64,000 bases of DNA from Lactobacillus sp. Sy-1 (GCF_019303535.1 NZ_JACCIU010000001.1:186001-250000); one strand, 5' to 3'; shown: positions 45,179 to 53,317, counted from the stretch's first letter. Made by a program: numbers and translations. Notes: generated by a model from the sequence alone, not told the origin.

Positions 45179-46633
45179 TTAAAGCTGTTTATTGGCAAAA
45201 TTCCGGTACCAGTCAAAAATCCGTTGTCCATCCGATTTTGGCAGGTAACGGTACGTAATCATCCGGGCCGAATAACCACGACGAATCGCAATTGACAGGT
45301 GCGCGCGGCCGGAGTGTTCCATCCAAATCGACTGTCGCAGGTTCATGCTTTGAATCTGATGCCAGTTCACAATTTGGGTTTCCTTAGTGAACAGCCTAGC
45401 GGTTTGAACTGCAATCTGCGTAGTGCTGATTTGCTTAGCGGCGGTTACACGGCCCTTGTAGATGCCGTTTCCAATCGCTAAGCTAACGACGAATAGCGTA
45501 AGTACAAGGCTCCAAAGCGGCCAGATTCGGGTCCAAAAAGCTAGTCCCGTCAAAGGCCCGAAGAATAATAAGCTAAAAAACACGCCGTTTCTAGCAAAGA
45601 GCCACTGACTATAACCATCGCCACTTCTGAAAGCCACCTGCTGTTTTGGAATTAAACCGATAAACTGGTTAACCACATGGTATGCAAGGTGATCCTTAAC
45701 CACCGGCATAACGGTAATAACCTGTTTCTCATCGTCACTATCAGAGTCAGTAACGAGGTCCATTTGAACGGTTGTTAGGTGGAATAACTGGCGAATCGCA
45801 TTTTGTTTAAAAATCACCGATTGAATCTTATCAATTGGGAGGTTAATCGTTTTGCGTTGAAAAAAGCCCTTTTCAATTATCAAGTGGTTTCCACTCTTCG
45901 TAAGCGTAAACTTGTAAAATTTAATTGCCGTTTTAACGACCCCGATCGCCATTAATAAAATGATGAACGTAATAATTGATTCCAATACCCGGTAGAAACT
46001 AGTCGCAAAACTACTGTAAAAGTTAGCAATTTGGTTAAAACTAATGTGAATGCGATCAATAATCGCTAACAGTGCAAGCAACTCACCAATAAAGTGAATA
46101 TCAGTAAGGCCGAAAACAAAGATATCAGTTCCCTTGATTTGATACTGAGTTGGCTTCGTTGCCCCGTTAGAAGTTGGCTGCTCTGAGTTAGACTGTAAAT
46201 TCGGTGTTTGGTGGGTCGCTGCTAGATGGTATTTTTCAATTATTGGCGCAATCGTTGTTTTCACAGCGAGCAGGCTTACCCTGCTTTTGTCCTTATCAGA
46301 CCCCGCCGTATTAACAATTACCTCTTCCACCCCAAACGGACGGAGGAAAAACCACTGCCGATTTTGAATCGTCTGAATCCGGTCGTACGGGATGTGGCGT
46401 TGCTTCTTAAAAATCAAACCAGTTTTGATAAACAGCTCATTTGGTAAGATTGAGTAGGTAAACGTAAAGTAGTTGATAGTTGCAAAGACAACAAGTAGCC
46501 CCAATACAATGCTAGTAAGTAGCACAATATTCTTCGAACCAAGGACTATAAAAATAAAGGAGAAGAAGAATGCCTTAATCAACTGCCCTAAAAACATTAA
46601 TAACGCCAATGGATGCAAGTGTTTATTGCGCAT
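45179..46633 (-). CDS. bPH2 (YdbT-type) membrane protein
   Basis: This 484-residue membrane protein has paired hydrophobic helices alternating with bacterial PH-like domains: SILPNELFIKTGLIFKKQRHIPYDRIQTIQN, then FTLTKSGNHLIIEKGFFQRKTINLPIDKIQSV, and a third near residue 400. It corresponds to B. subtilis YdbT, made together with YdbS. Its start overlaps the YdbS-like gene by 11 bases. In Bacillus the pair affects resistance to some antimicrobial peptides; function here is not shown. Confidence 0.88.
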   Translation of the reverse strand: MRNKHLHPLALLMFLGQLIKAFFFSFIFIVLGSKNIVLLTSIVLGLLVVFATINYFTFTYSILPNELFIKTGLIFKKQRHIPYDRIQTIQNRQWFFLRPFGVEEVIVNTAGSDKDKSRVSLLAVKTTIAPIIEKYHLAATHQTPNLQSNSEQPTSNGATKPTQYQIKGTDIFVFGLTDIHFIGELLALLAIIDRIHISFNQIANFYSSFATSFYRVLESIITFIILLMAIGVVKTAIKFYKFTLTKSGNHLIIEKGFFQRKTINLPIDKIQSVIFKQNAIRQLFHLTTVQMDLVTDSDSDDEKQVITVMPVVKDHLAYHVVNQFIGLIPKQQVAFRSGDGYSQWLFARNGVFFSLLFFGPLTGLAFWTRIWPLWSLVLTLFVVSLAIGNGIYKGRVTAAKQISTTQIAVQTARLFTKETQIVNWHQIQSMNLRQSIWMEHSGRAHLSIAIRRGYSARMITYRYLPKSDGQRIFDWYRNFANKQL

Positions 46634-47087
46634 TCTTAGCCTCCATTGCTAGTTGCATGACCCGCTCCTTCAATTTCTCCGCATGGTGTTTATTCAGTGC
46701 ATCAATCTTGTGACTGGAGCCTCCGGTATCAATAACAACTTGATATAGACTTTGACTAATCAAAAGCGGTCCCTGATTCAAATCAACGTTTTGAACCCGC
46801 GCAATCGGAATTGCAATGTGATGTCGAAAAAAGAACCCCTTTTCAATTTCAACGTCGGTATCATTCACCTGAAAATGGTAAAAGCGGTATCGGTACGGAA
46901 TTAATAGGAGTTGGATGATTAATGAAATTAGACCCAAACCAATGATAATCAAGAGCCCCATCTGTGGCAACCAATCCCAAAACCTAAGTCCGATTAAATA
47001 GGCAACTGCTCCGGAAGCCCAAAACAACGCTTCAATCAGGATGCTAAATAACCATACGGTTTTAACGCGAATGGGTAAGCTTTGCAT
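46623..47087 (-). CDS. bPH2 (YdbS-type) membrane protein
   Basis: This 154-residue protein has two N-terminal hydrophobic helices (about 15-33 and 42-62) followed by one bPH2 domain containing DVEIEKGFFFRHHIAIPIARVQNVD. It matches YdbS, the short partner of YdbT, and overlaps that gene by 11 bases. The ATG follows AGGAGGATTTGAA. The phosphatase gene lies 11 bases upstream, so all three form one transcript. Confidence 0.88.
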   Translation of the reverse strand: MQSLPIRVKTVWLFSILIEALFWASGAVAYLIGLRFWDWLPQMGLLIIIGLGLISLIIQLLLIPYRYRFYHFQVNDTDVEIEKGFFFRHHIAIPIARVQNVDLNQGPLLISQSLYQVVIDTGGSSHKIDALNKHHAEKLKERVMQLAMEAKNAQ

Positions 47088-47098
47088 TTCAAATCCTC

Positions 47099-47725
47099 CT
47101 AAAACGCGGCGTTTGCACTTCGGTTAAAGTATTTTACGTAGTAATTATTATTGGCAAGCGTAATCTTAGTGACGGTCGTGTTATCAGGTTCTTGAATTAC
47201 CATTACATCGATTGGGTTTCCCATTGCAGCAAGGACCGCTGCCTTAATTGTGAACCCATGGGTAACTACAATAATTTTTTCATCGGGACTTTGCTTATTA
47301 ACATCGAGCATGAAATCATTTACCCGCTCAATTACCCCATCAAATGTTTCTCCCTTTGCTAGGGTTGCATATGAAGGTAACACGTCGTTTAAAACGGGGT
47401 CGAAAACTTCCGGATGGGCTTTTTGTAGATCCGCATTCTTTTTGCCATCCCAATTTCCGTATGAAATTTCTAACACCCGTTTATCCAAGCTAATTGGTAG
47501 TTTAGCAGTTTGGTTTAAATAGGCAGCCGTATCTTGGGTTCGTTTCAACGGACTAGAAATAATTCGATCGGCAAAAGAAATATCAAAATGGTCGTGTAGG
47601 GTTTGGGCTTGTTGTTTCCCCTTTTCAGATAGGTAGGTAATGGGCGTATTAATACAACCCTGTTTTAATCCCGCAGCATTTGCAGCCGTTTGGCCGTGGC
47701 GTACAAAATAAAAGTCAGTCATCAT
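47099..47725 (-). CDS. Histidine phosphatase family protein
   Basis: This 208-residue phosphoglycerate-mutase-like phosphatase has the catalytic FVRHGQT motif with His10, the SSPLKRTQDTA arginine region and the second histidine in VVTHGFTIKA. It lacks the length of glycolytic GpmA, so it is a phosphatase of unknown substrate. It is first in an operon with the YdbS/YdbT-like genes. ATG after GGAGGCACTA. Confidence 0.9.
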   Translation of the reverse strand: MMTDFYFVRHGQTAANAAGLKQGCINTPITYLSEKGKQQAQTLHDHFDISFADRIISSPLKRTQDTAAYLNQTAKLPISLDKRVLEISYGNWDGKKNADLQKAHPEVFDPVLNDVLPSYATLAKGETFDGVIERVNDFMLDVNKQSPDEKIIVVTHGFTIKAAVLAAMGNPIDVMVIQEPDNTTVTKITLANNNYYVKYFNRSANAAF

Positions 47726-47799
47726 TAGTGCCTCCAGAATTCATTTTATATAATTATCTCATATCTAATTACGCAAAACAAAAGCATTTTAAATTTATA

Positions 47800-47828
47800 T
47801 TGCATTTTAAAAAGGAGTGTGTTAAATT
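47800..47828 (+). promoter_or_regulatory. serCA promoter
   Basis: TTGCAT (47800-47805) and TAAATT (47823-47828) are 17 bases apart. Transcription would begin near 47835, just before the leader-peptide ribosome binding site. Confidence 0.65.
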
Positions 47829-47856
47829 TAGATTATAAAGAAGGGGAGGATTTCTA

Positions 47857-47940
47857 ATGAATATTGTAATTTATAATCTTAATAAATTTAATATTGTTAG
47901 TTCAAAGAGTTCCTCTCGGTCTACAGTGACATTTATGTAG
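47857..47940 (+). CDS. Serine-rich leader peptide of the serCA operon
   Basis: A 27-codon open frame starts at ATG 47857, 7 bases after a strong ribosome binding site GGGGAGGA, and ends at TAG 47938-47940. Residues 15-22 are SSKSSSRS, six serine codons of eight, using AGT, TCA, TCC and TCT. The frame ends inside an RNA hairpin and lies about 160 bp before serC, whose product makes serine. I infer that ribosome stalling at these codons when charged serine tRNA is scarce controls read-through of the following terminator. Confidence 0.8.
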   Translation: MNIVIYNLNKFNIVSSKSSSRSTVTFM

Positions 47941-48061
47941 GCCTTATTTAAGATGACACTTTAGTCTGGTCTTGCATAGATGTCTTTCTACATCACTGCG
48001 GGACCGGGAATAATAATACCCTGAAGAAGCTCCCGTAGTGAATTACTGCGGGGGCTTTTTG
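47918..48061 (+). promoter_or_regulatory. Leader-peptide transcription attenuator of serCA
   Basis: Mutually exclusive pairings are visible. Hairpin 1 is 47918-47925 with 47936-47943, just after the serine codons. Hairpin 2 is a 16-bp helix in two parts: 47966-47976 with 47997-48007, and 47979-47983 with 47990-47994. A terminator is formed by 48027-48039 with 48045-48057 (13 bp) and a T run. An antiterminator can form between ACTGCGGGA (47995-48003) and TCCCGTAGT (48031-48039), excluding both hairpin 2 and the terminator. No T-box sequence is found. Confidence 0.78.
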
Positions 48062-48099
48062 TTTCCACTTTTTTATAAAAATCCACATAAGGGGTCTTA

Positions 48100-49185
48100 A
48101 TGATGACAGTTTATAATTTTTCAGCTGGTCCAGCGGTGTTACCAAAGCCGGTAATGGATCAGATTCAAAGAGAGCTTCCATCGCTTCAAGGTAGCGGAAT
48201 GAGCATTTTGGAAATCTCACACCGTTCCGATCGTTTTCAAAATATCTTGGATACCGCCAAGCAGGATTTAAAGGACTTGCTTCAAATTCCAGATAACTAT
48301 GAAGTGCTATTTTGCCAGGGTGGTGGAACCGGCCAATTTGCTGCCGTACCACTAAACTTAGCTAACCATCACCGTAAAATTGCTTTGCTCGACAGTGGTC
48401 ACTGGGCATCTGGAGCCGCTGATGAAGCTGCTGACTTAGGATATACGGTGGATATTGTTGGAAATACCAAAGCTAACAAGTATCAATCCCTACCATACCC
48501 AGACCGTGAACTATCATCTAGTGAATATGACTACCTATATACAACCCTCAATAACACAATTGAAGGAACTACTTATCATAACCAAATTCTTCCAGACCAT
48601 AAGGACATTACCCTCGTTGGTGACATGTCTTCTAATTTCATGGCAGAACGATACAACGTTAGTGACTTTGGGTTAATTTTTGCCGGAGCTCAAAAAAACC
48701 TTGCTCCCGCCGGAGTCACAATCGTAATTGTTAGAAAAGACTTGATTCATCCTGCTGAACACACTCCTAAAATTCTTAACTACGCACCATACGTTAAGAA
48801 GGATTCGATGTTCAACACCCCACCAGTATTCCCAATCTACGTCGCTGGCCTGGTTGCTAAGTGGCTTAAGGATTTAGGTGGAATTGATGAAATGGAAAGG
48901 ATTAACCAAAAGAAGGCCGCCGTTTTATATGACTACCTTGATGAATCAAAGCTATTCCACAACCACGTTAAACCATCAGAACGTTCATTAACTAACATCA
49001 CATTTTCAACTGGTAACGAAGATTTAGATGCTCAATTTGTTGATTTTGCAACTCAAAACCAACTCGTTAGTGTTAAGGGACACCGCAGTGTTGGTGGCCT
49101 CAGAGCCAGTCTTTACAATGCAATGCCAATTGAAGGTGCCAAAGCACTAGTTGATTGTCTACACAAATTTGAACAAACCCACTAG
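48100..49185 (+). CDS. serC: Phosphoserine aminotransferase
   Basis: This 361-residue PLP enzyme converts 3-phosphohydroxypyruvate and glutamate to phosphoserine. It opens YNFSAGPAVLPKPVMDQI, has the PLP lysine in GAQKNLAPAGVT, and ends with SVGGLRASLYNAMP. Length is typical. Two adjacent ATGs (48100, 48103) follow AAGGGG. It lies behind the serine attenuator and is followed after 14 bases by serA. No serB is present in the window. Confidence 0.96.
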   Translation: MMTVYNFSAGPAVLPKPVMDQIQRELPSLQGSGMSILEISHRSDRFQNILDTAKQDLKDLLQIPDNYEVLFCQGGGTGQFAAVPLNLANHHRKIALLDSGHWASGAADEAADLGYTVDIVGNTKANKYQSLPYPDRELSSSEYDYLYTTLNNTIEGTTYHNQILPDHKDITLVGDMSSNFMAERYNVSDFGLIFAGAQKNLAPAGVTIVIVRKDLIHPAEHTPKILNYAPYVKKDSMFNTPPVFPIYVAGLVAKWLKDLGGIDEMERINQKKAAVLYDYLDESKLFHNHVKPSERSLTNITFSTGNEDLDAQFVDFATQNQLVSVKGHRSVGGLRASLYNAMPIEGAKALVDCLHKFEQTH

Positions 49186-49199
49186 GAGGAATTTTAAAA

Positions 49200-50360
49200 A
49201 TGTACAACGTAAAAACATATAACGCAATTTCAGATGCTGGAATCGAAAAATTAACCGATAACTACCAAGTTAACAAAACTGACAATGCTGATGCATACCT
49301 AATTCGTTCAGTTGACCTTCATGAAGCTAAATTTCCAGCTAACTTAAAGGTGATTGCCCGTGCTGGAGCAGGATTTAACAATATCCCACTAGACCGGGTC
49401 ACAAAGGAAGGAATCGCCGCCTTCAATACCCCTGGTAGTAATGCCAACGCTGTTAAAGAATTAGTGATTGCAATGCTCGTGGCATCTGCTAGACACCTTT
49501 TCTCAGTAACTAAGTTCACCGCCGAACACATTGATATGGATATTTCCCTAATGAAGAAAACGAACGATCGCTTTAAAGGAACTGAGTTATTGGGTAAGAA
49601 ACTAGCCGTAATCGGACTCGGCCACGTTGGTTCATTAGTTGCTAATGCTGCTCGAGATCTTGGGATGGAAGTAATCGGATTTGACCCATTCCTATCATCT
49701 GATGCTGCTTGGAACGTTTCGAACCAAATCGAACGGGCTAGTTCAATGAAGGCTGCCATCAAGGATGCTGACTTCGTAACCGTCCACGTTCCAAAGAAGG
49801 AAGATACTACCGGATTAATTGGTGCTGAAGAAATCAAGGAAATGAAGAAGGGGGTCCACCTATTAAACTACTCCCGGCTCGGCATCGTTGATAACCAGGC
49901 TGTTGTTGATGCAATTGATGCAGAGCAAATTGCGTCGTACATTACCGACTTTGGTCAAGACATTCTTTGGAATAAAGATGACGTTGTTGTAACGCCCCAC
50001 ATCGGTGGATCAACTGTCGAAGCCGAAGCAAATGGTTCTATTCGTGGTGCTAACATCATCATGACCTACCTGGAAACTGGAAACGTTAAGGGTGCACTAA
50101 ACCTTCCCGATTTGAACGTTCCATTTACCACCCCCTACCGAATTACTTTAATTCATGAAAATATTCCAAACATGGTTGGTCAAATCGCAACGATGCTTGC
50201 TGATTACGACTTAAATATCGAAGGAATGAGCAACGCCGCTAAGGAACACACTGCATACACTGTAATTGACTTAGATCAAGAACCCACTGAAGAAGTAATT
50301 GATAAGTTATCACAAATTAATGCGGTGATTAGAGTTCGGGTAATCAAGAACCAAAAATAA
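49200..50360 (+). CDS. serA: D-3-phosphoglycerate dehydrogenase
   Basis: This 386-residue NAD-dependent enzyme performs the first step of serine synthesis. The nucleotide loop is GLGHVGSLVANAARDLG, catalytic residues are seen in NYSRLGIVD (Arg), ITDFGQD and PHIGGSTVEAE (His). A C-terminal ACT domain (from about residue 318, LIHENIPNMVGQIATMLADYDLNIEGM) may bind serine for feedback control. The intervening domain of long SerA is absent. It follows serC by 14 bases with AGGAGGA before the ATG. Confidence 0.95.
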   Translation: MYNVKTYNAISDAGIEKLTDNYQVNKTDNADAYLIRSVDLHEAKFPANLKVIARAGAGFNNIPLDRVTKEGIAAFNTPGSNANAVKELVIAMLVASARHLFSVTKFTAEHIDMDISLMKKTNDRFKGTELLGKKLAVIGLGHVGSLVANAARDLGMEVIGFDPFLSSDAAWNVSNQIERASSMKAAIKDADFVTVHVPKKEDTTGLIGAEEIKEMKKGVHLLNYSRLGIVDNQAVVDAIDAEQIASYITDFGQDILWNKDDVVVTPHIGGSTVEAEANGSIRGANIIMTYLETGNVKGALNLPDLNVPFTTPYRITLIHENIPNMVGQIATMLADYDLNIEGMSNAAKEHTAYTVIDLDQEPTEEVIDKLSQINAVIRVRVIKNQK

Positions 50361-50416
50361 GCCTTGATTAATCAAGGTATTCACGGTAGAATACATGTAA
50401 TTAAAAGCATTTTAAA

Positions 50417-50520
50417 TTAGTCCTGTGAGGCTAGCAATTGACGGTGCATATTTTCTGCCCTCCCGTGCTTATTGGGAGCGGCTAAAAGCCGGCTAGTCTT
50501 ATGGACTGGCTGGCTTTTTT
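50417..50520 (+). promoter_or_regulatory. PyrR-dependent pyrimidine attenuator
   Basis: The PyrR-binding loop AGTCCTGTGAGGCT (50419-50432) matches the consensus ARUCCNGNGAGGYU. It is followed by a terminator stem 50484-50498 with 50503-50517 and TTTTTT, just before pyrF. UMP-bound PyrR would favour termination. pyrR itself is not in the window. Confidence 0.9.
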
Positions 50521-50537
50521 GATATCGAAAGGGGAAA

Positions 50538-51251
50538 ATGATGAGACCAATTATTATTGCATTGGATTTTAAGAACCAACAAATTTGCTTCGATTTTTTG
50601 AATCGTTTTACGCATCCCGAGGATTTATTTGTAAAGGTCGGAATGGAACTATTCTACTTCGAAGGCCCAAGCATCATAACTAAATTACGTAAGATGGGCG
50701 TGAAAGTTTTTCTAGATTTAAAACTTTATGACATTCCCCACACGGTTGAAAAAGCAATGGAACAATTAGGCCGTTTGGACGTTCAAATGACGACCATTCA
50801 TGCTGCTGGTGGTTCTGAAATGATTCAGGCTGCCAAACGGGGCCTCGTTGCTGGTAGTAAGGCGATTAATGGTACTCCCGCCAAACTATTGGCAGTTACC
50901 CAATTAACTTCCACATCAGAAGCTCAAATGCAATCAGAACAATTGGTATCGGTTAGCCTTAAGAAGTCGGTTACTCACCTTGCCAAATTGGCCGCTGCCA
51001 ATGGCGCTGACGGAACCATCTCATCCGCTTTAGAAACCCCCTTAATTCATGAAGCCGCCGGCAATCAATTCCTATGTATCAATCCTGGAATTCGCCTCAA
51101 GAACAACAGCACTGACGATCAAAAACGGATTACAACCCCTGCTCAAGCGCGCGAATTGGGCAGTAACGGAATCGTTGTTGGCCGTGCAATCACCCAGGCT
51201 GAAGATCCACAAGCTGCATACCAAATTATTAAACAAGAATGGGAAGGATAA
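50538..51251 (+). CDS. pyrF: Orotidine-5'-phosphate decarboxylase
   Basis: This 237-residue enzyme makes UMP from OMP. The catalytic Asp-Lys-Asp array is in VFLDLKLYDIPHTVEKA. The N terminus IIALDF and the end NGIVVGRAITQAEDP, which binds phosphate, are typical. Two ATGs in tandem (50538, 50541) follow GAAAGGGG. It is first in a pyrF-pyrE transcript behind the PyrR attenuator. The other pyr genes are not in this window. Confidence 0.96.
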   Translation: MMRPIIIALDFKNQQICFDFLNRFTHPEDLFVKVGMELFYFEGPSIITKLRKMGVKVFLDLKLYDIPHTVEKAMEQLGRLDVQMTTIHAAGGSEMIQAAKRGLVAGSKAINGTPAKLLAVTQLTSTSEAQMQSEQLVSVSLKKSVTHLAKLAAANGADGTISSALETPLIHEAAGNQFLCINPGIRLKNNSTDDQKRITTPAQARELGSNGIVVGRAITQAEDPQAAYQIIKQEWEG

Positions 51252-51256
51252 TTAAC

Positions 51257-51895
51257 ATGGCACTTAAAATTGAAAAACAAATCGCTTCAGGACTTTTAAA
51301 AATCAACGCAGTGACCCTATCACCTAAGGATCCATTTACATGGGCTAGTGGCATTAAGTCACCAATTTATACCGATAACCGTCTTACGATTGGGTACCCG
51401 GAACTCCGGACTCAAATTGCAGATGGATTAGCAAACATGATTAAGATTGCCTACCCAGAAGCCACCGTGATTGGCGGAGTGGCAACCGCCGGAATTCCCC
51501 ATGCTGCACTCGTTGCTGATCGATTAAACCTGCCAATGGTATACGTCCGTTCTAAACCGAAGGATCATGGCCAGGGACGGCAAATCGAAGGCCAGCTACC
51601 AGCAAATGCTAAGGTCGTTTTAATTGATGACTTGATTTCAACTGGTGGAAGCGTATTAGATGCTGCTAAGGCTGTTGATAAGGAAGCTGATGCTAAGGTC
51701 ATCGGAGTAGCTGCCATCTTTACCTATGAATTATCAGACAGTACTAAGAACTTTGGCGATGCCAAGATTCCATTGACCACCCTCACCAATTACTCCAGCC
51801 TAATTGAACAAGCTAAAGATGAATCATTAATTACTCCTGAAGACCATGAATCACTAGTTAAGTGGCGCGAAGACCCTTGGAGTTGGGGCAAATAG
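51257..51895 (+). CDS. pyrE: Orotate phosphoribosyltransferase
   Basis: This 212-residue enzyme joins orotate and PRPP to OMP. The PRPP motif is VVLIDDLISTGGSVLDA, and the orotate region is PFTWASGIKSPIYTDNR. The start is ATG 51257 (MALKIEKQ), 8 bases after GGAAGGA; the GTG-like upstream frame starting at 51239 lies in pyrF. It lies 5 bases after the pyrF stop and ends at a terminator. Confidence 0.96.
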   Translation: MALKIEKQIASGLLKINAVTLSPKDPFTWASGIKSPIYTDNRLTIGYPELRTQIADGLANMIKIAYPEATVIGGVATAGIPHAALVADRLNLPMVYVRSKPKDHGQGRQIEGQLPANAKVVLIDDLISTGGSVLDAAKAVDKEADAKVIGVAAIFTYELSDSTKNFGDAKIPLTTLTNYSSLIEQAKDESLITPEDHESLVKWREDPWSWGK

Positions 51896-51905
51896 GATTA
51901 TTTTT

Positions 51906-51942
51906 AAAAAGGGACAATTCACTTGAATTTGTCCTTTTTTTG
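51906..51942 (+). terminator. Terminator after pyrE
   Basis: The stem AAAAAGGGACAATTC (51906-51920) pairs with the GAATTTGTCC region ending in TTTTTTT, 11 bases after the stop. Confidence 0.85.
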
Positions 51943-52027
51943 TAATATGATTTCATTTGGATGTTGTTGGCTAACAGCATTCACTGTAAATTATTACTAT
52001 CCTAAAAATTTGCTTTCATGATACATA

Positions 52028-52059
52028 AAAAAACTACACGGGGCTGTGTAGTTTTTTTA
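52028..52059 (+). terminator. Terminator or attenuator before the 33-codon gene
   Basis: A 12-bp stem AAAAAACTACAC (52028-52039) with 52046-52057 and loop GGGGCT is followed by T residues. It lies 86 bp after the pyrE terminator and 26 bp before the micro-gene, so it either ends a short RNA made from 51945-52027 or attenuates the micro-gene. Confidence 0.75.
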
Positions 52060-52084
52060 TCACTAATATGAAGGAGGCTTTTTC

Positions 52085-52186
52085 ATGAGTAAGGTTAAAA
52101 TGGAAAAAGCAGTGGCAATCAATCAAAAACAGGCACAAACTAAAAATTCTAGACATTGTGATTGTGCAACTCGCAAGCAAGCGTAG
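52085..52186 (+). CDS. 33-residue Cys-containing micro-protein
   Basis: A 33-codon frame starts at ATG 52085 after a near-perfect AAGGAGG with 8-base spacing and stops at TAG 52184. The peptide is basic and hydrophilic, rich in Lys and Gln, with a CDC motif preceded by His (HCDC) at residues 24-27. It has no membrane segment or signal peptide. A terminator lies directly before and another 6 bases after it, so it is transcribed as its own short unit. I do not recognise it. It could be a small metal-binding or regulatory protein, or a leader peptide for the Mn catalase gene downstream. Confidence 0.6.
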   Translation: MSKVKMEKAVAINQKQAQTKNSRHCDCATRKQA

Positions 52187-52192
52187 CGATAA

Positions 52193-52227
52193 AGCCAGTT
52201 CGAACTTATTTCGAGCTGGTTTTTTTA
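52193..52227 (+). terminator. Terminator after the 33-codon gene
   Basis: The stem AAGCCAGTTCGAA pairs with TTTCGAGCTGGTTTT around a CTTA loop and ends in TTTTTTT. It begins 6 bases after the micro-gene stop codon. Confidence 0.85.
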
Positions 52228-52255
52228 AATGTCTTAATAAAAATTTTTAACTTTT

Positions 52256-52283
52256 TTGACGGTTCTAAAAATACTAATATGAT
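52256..52283 (+). promoter_or_regulatory. Mn catalase promoter candidate
   Basis: TTGACG (52256-52261) and TATGAT (52278-52283) are 16 bases apart, giving a long leader of about 170 bases. The leader contains an imperfect inverted repeat ACAAAGCAA...TTTGCTTTTGT near 52385-52415. A second candidate, TAGACA with TATATT 17 bases on (about 52348-52376), would shorten the leader. Confidence 0.55.
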
Positions 52284-52460
52284 GCACCTAAACGTAATTA
52301 TTCTTCCGCGAATCAACCTATTTTGATTAATTTATGGTTAATAAACATAGACACCAAAAATACATCGTGGTATATTATATCGTACACAAAGCAATTAATT
52401 AATTTGCTTTTGTAATTTGTGCTTCAGAACCTAATATTTTAAGAAAGAGGGAAAATCTTT

Positions 52461-53267
52461 ATGTTTAAACACACTCGTAAATTGCAATACAACGCTAAGC
52501 CAGATCGTCCAGATCCATTAATGGCACGTCGTCTACAAGAAGCTCTTGGTGGTCAATGGGGAGAAACAACCGGTATGATGTCATACCTTTCCCAAGGTTG
52601 GGCATCAACTGGAGATGAAAAATATAAAGATTTACTTCTTGATACTGGAACAGAAGAAATTGGTCACGTTGAAATGATCTCCACTATGATTGGTTACCTC
52701 CTAGAAGGAGCACCAACCACTGCAACTGAAGAAGAAATCAAAAAGGATCCTTCACTTGCTGCCGTTATCGGTGGAATGGATCCAGAACACGGCCTTGTTC
52801 ACGGAATGACTGCTAGTCTTAACAACCCTAATGGGGCTGCTTGGAACGCTGGTTACGTTACTTCCAGTGGTAACCTAGTTGCTGATATGCGTTTCAACGT
52901 AGTTCGTGAATCAGAAGCCCGCCTTCAAGTGAGCCGCCTTTACTACATGACTGAAGATGAAGGGGTTCGCGACATGCTTAAGTTCCTATTAGCTCGTGAA
53001 ACTCAACACCAATTACAATTCATGAAGGCCCAAGAAGAATTAGAAGAAAAATACGGGGTTATCGTTCCTGGTGACATGGGTGAAATTGAACACTCAGAAT
53101 TTGCTCACACGATCATGAACTTCTCTGATGGCGAAGGTTCACGTGCATTTGAAGGTCAAGTTGCTAAGGATGGTCACAAGTTTGAATTCCAAGAAAACCC
53201 AGAAGCAATGGGTGGCATTCCAAAGACTAAGCCAGCTGATCCACGCTTCAAGAATAACCAAGGATAA
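52461..53267 (+). CDS. Manganese catalase
   Basis: This 268-residue non-heme catalase removes hydrogen peroxide with a dimanganese centre. Ligands expected from L. plantarum Mn catalase are in place: Glu35, Glu66 and His69 in TEEIGHVE, Glu150 in VVRESEAR and His183 in ARETQHQLQF. Codon use is biased as in highly expressed genes. The ATG follows AAAGAGGG. It is monocistronic. The window also encodes a PsaA-type manganese importer, consistent with a Mn-based oxidative defence. Confidence 0.96.
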   Translation: MFKHTRKLQYNAKPDRPDPLMARRLQEALGGQWGETTGMMSYLSQGWASTGDEKYKDLLLDTGTEEIGHVEMISTMIGYLLEGAPTTATEEEIKKDPSLAAVIGGMDPEHGLVHGMTASLNNPNGAAWNAGYVTSSGNLVADMRFNVVRESEARLQVSRLYYMTEDEGVRDMLKFLLARETQHQLQFMKAQEELEEKYGVIVPGDMGEIEHSEFAHTIMNFSDGEGSRAFEGQVAKDGHKFEFQENPEAMGGIPKTKPADPRFKNNQG

Positions 53268-53317
53268 TTAATTCAATCGTTTATGAATCAAATGAATCAT
53301 AAATCCTCATAATAATT

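Noticed and set aside
47857-48061. T-box riboswitch upstream of serC
   Set aside because: The conserved T-box GGTGGNACCGCG-type sequence and specifier stem features are absent; the leader instead encodes a translated serine-rich peptide.
47993-48352. Minus-strand frame over the serC start
   Set aside because: It is antisense to serC and the attenuator and lacks a ribosome binding site.
49319-49837. 172-codon minus-strand frame within serA
   Set aside because: It is antisense to a well-conserved enzyme with no ribosome binding site or family similarity.
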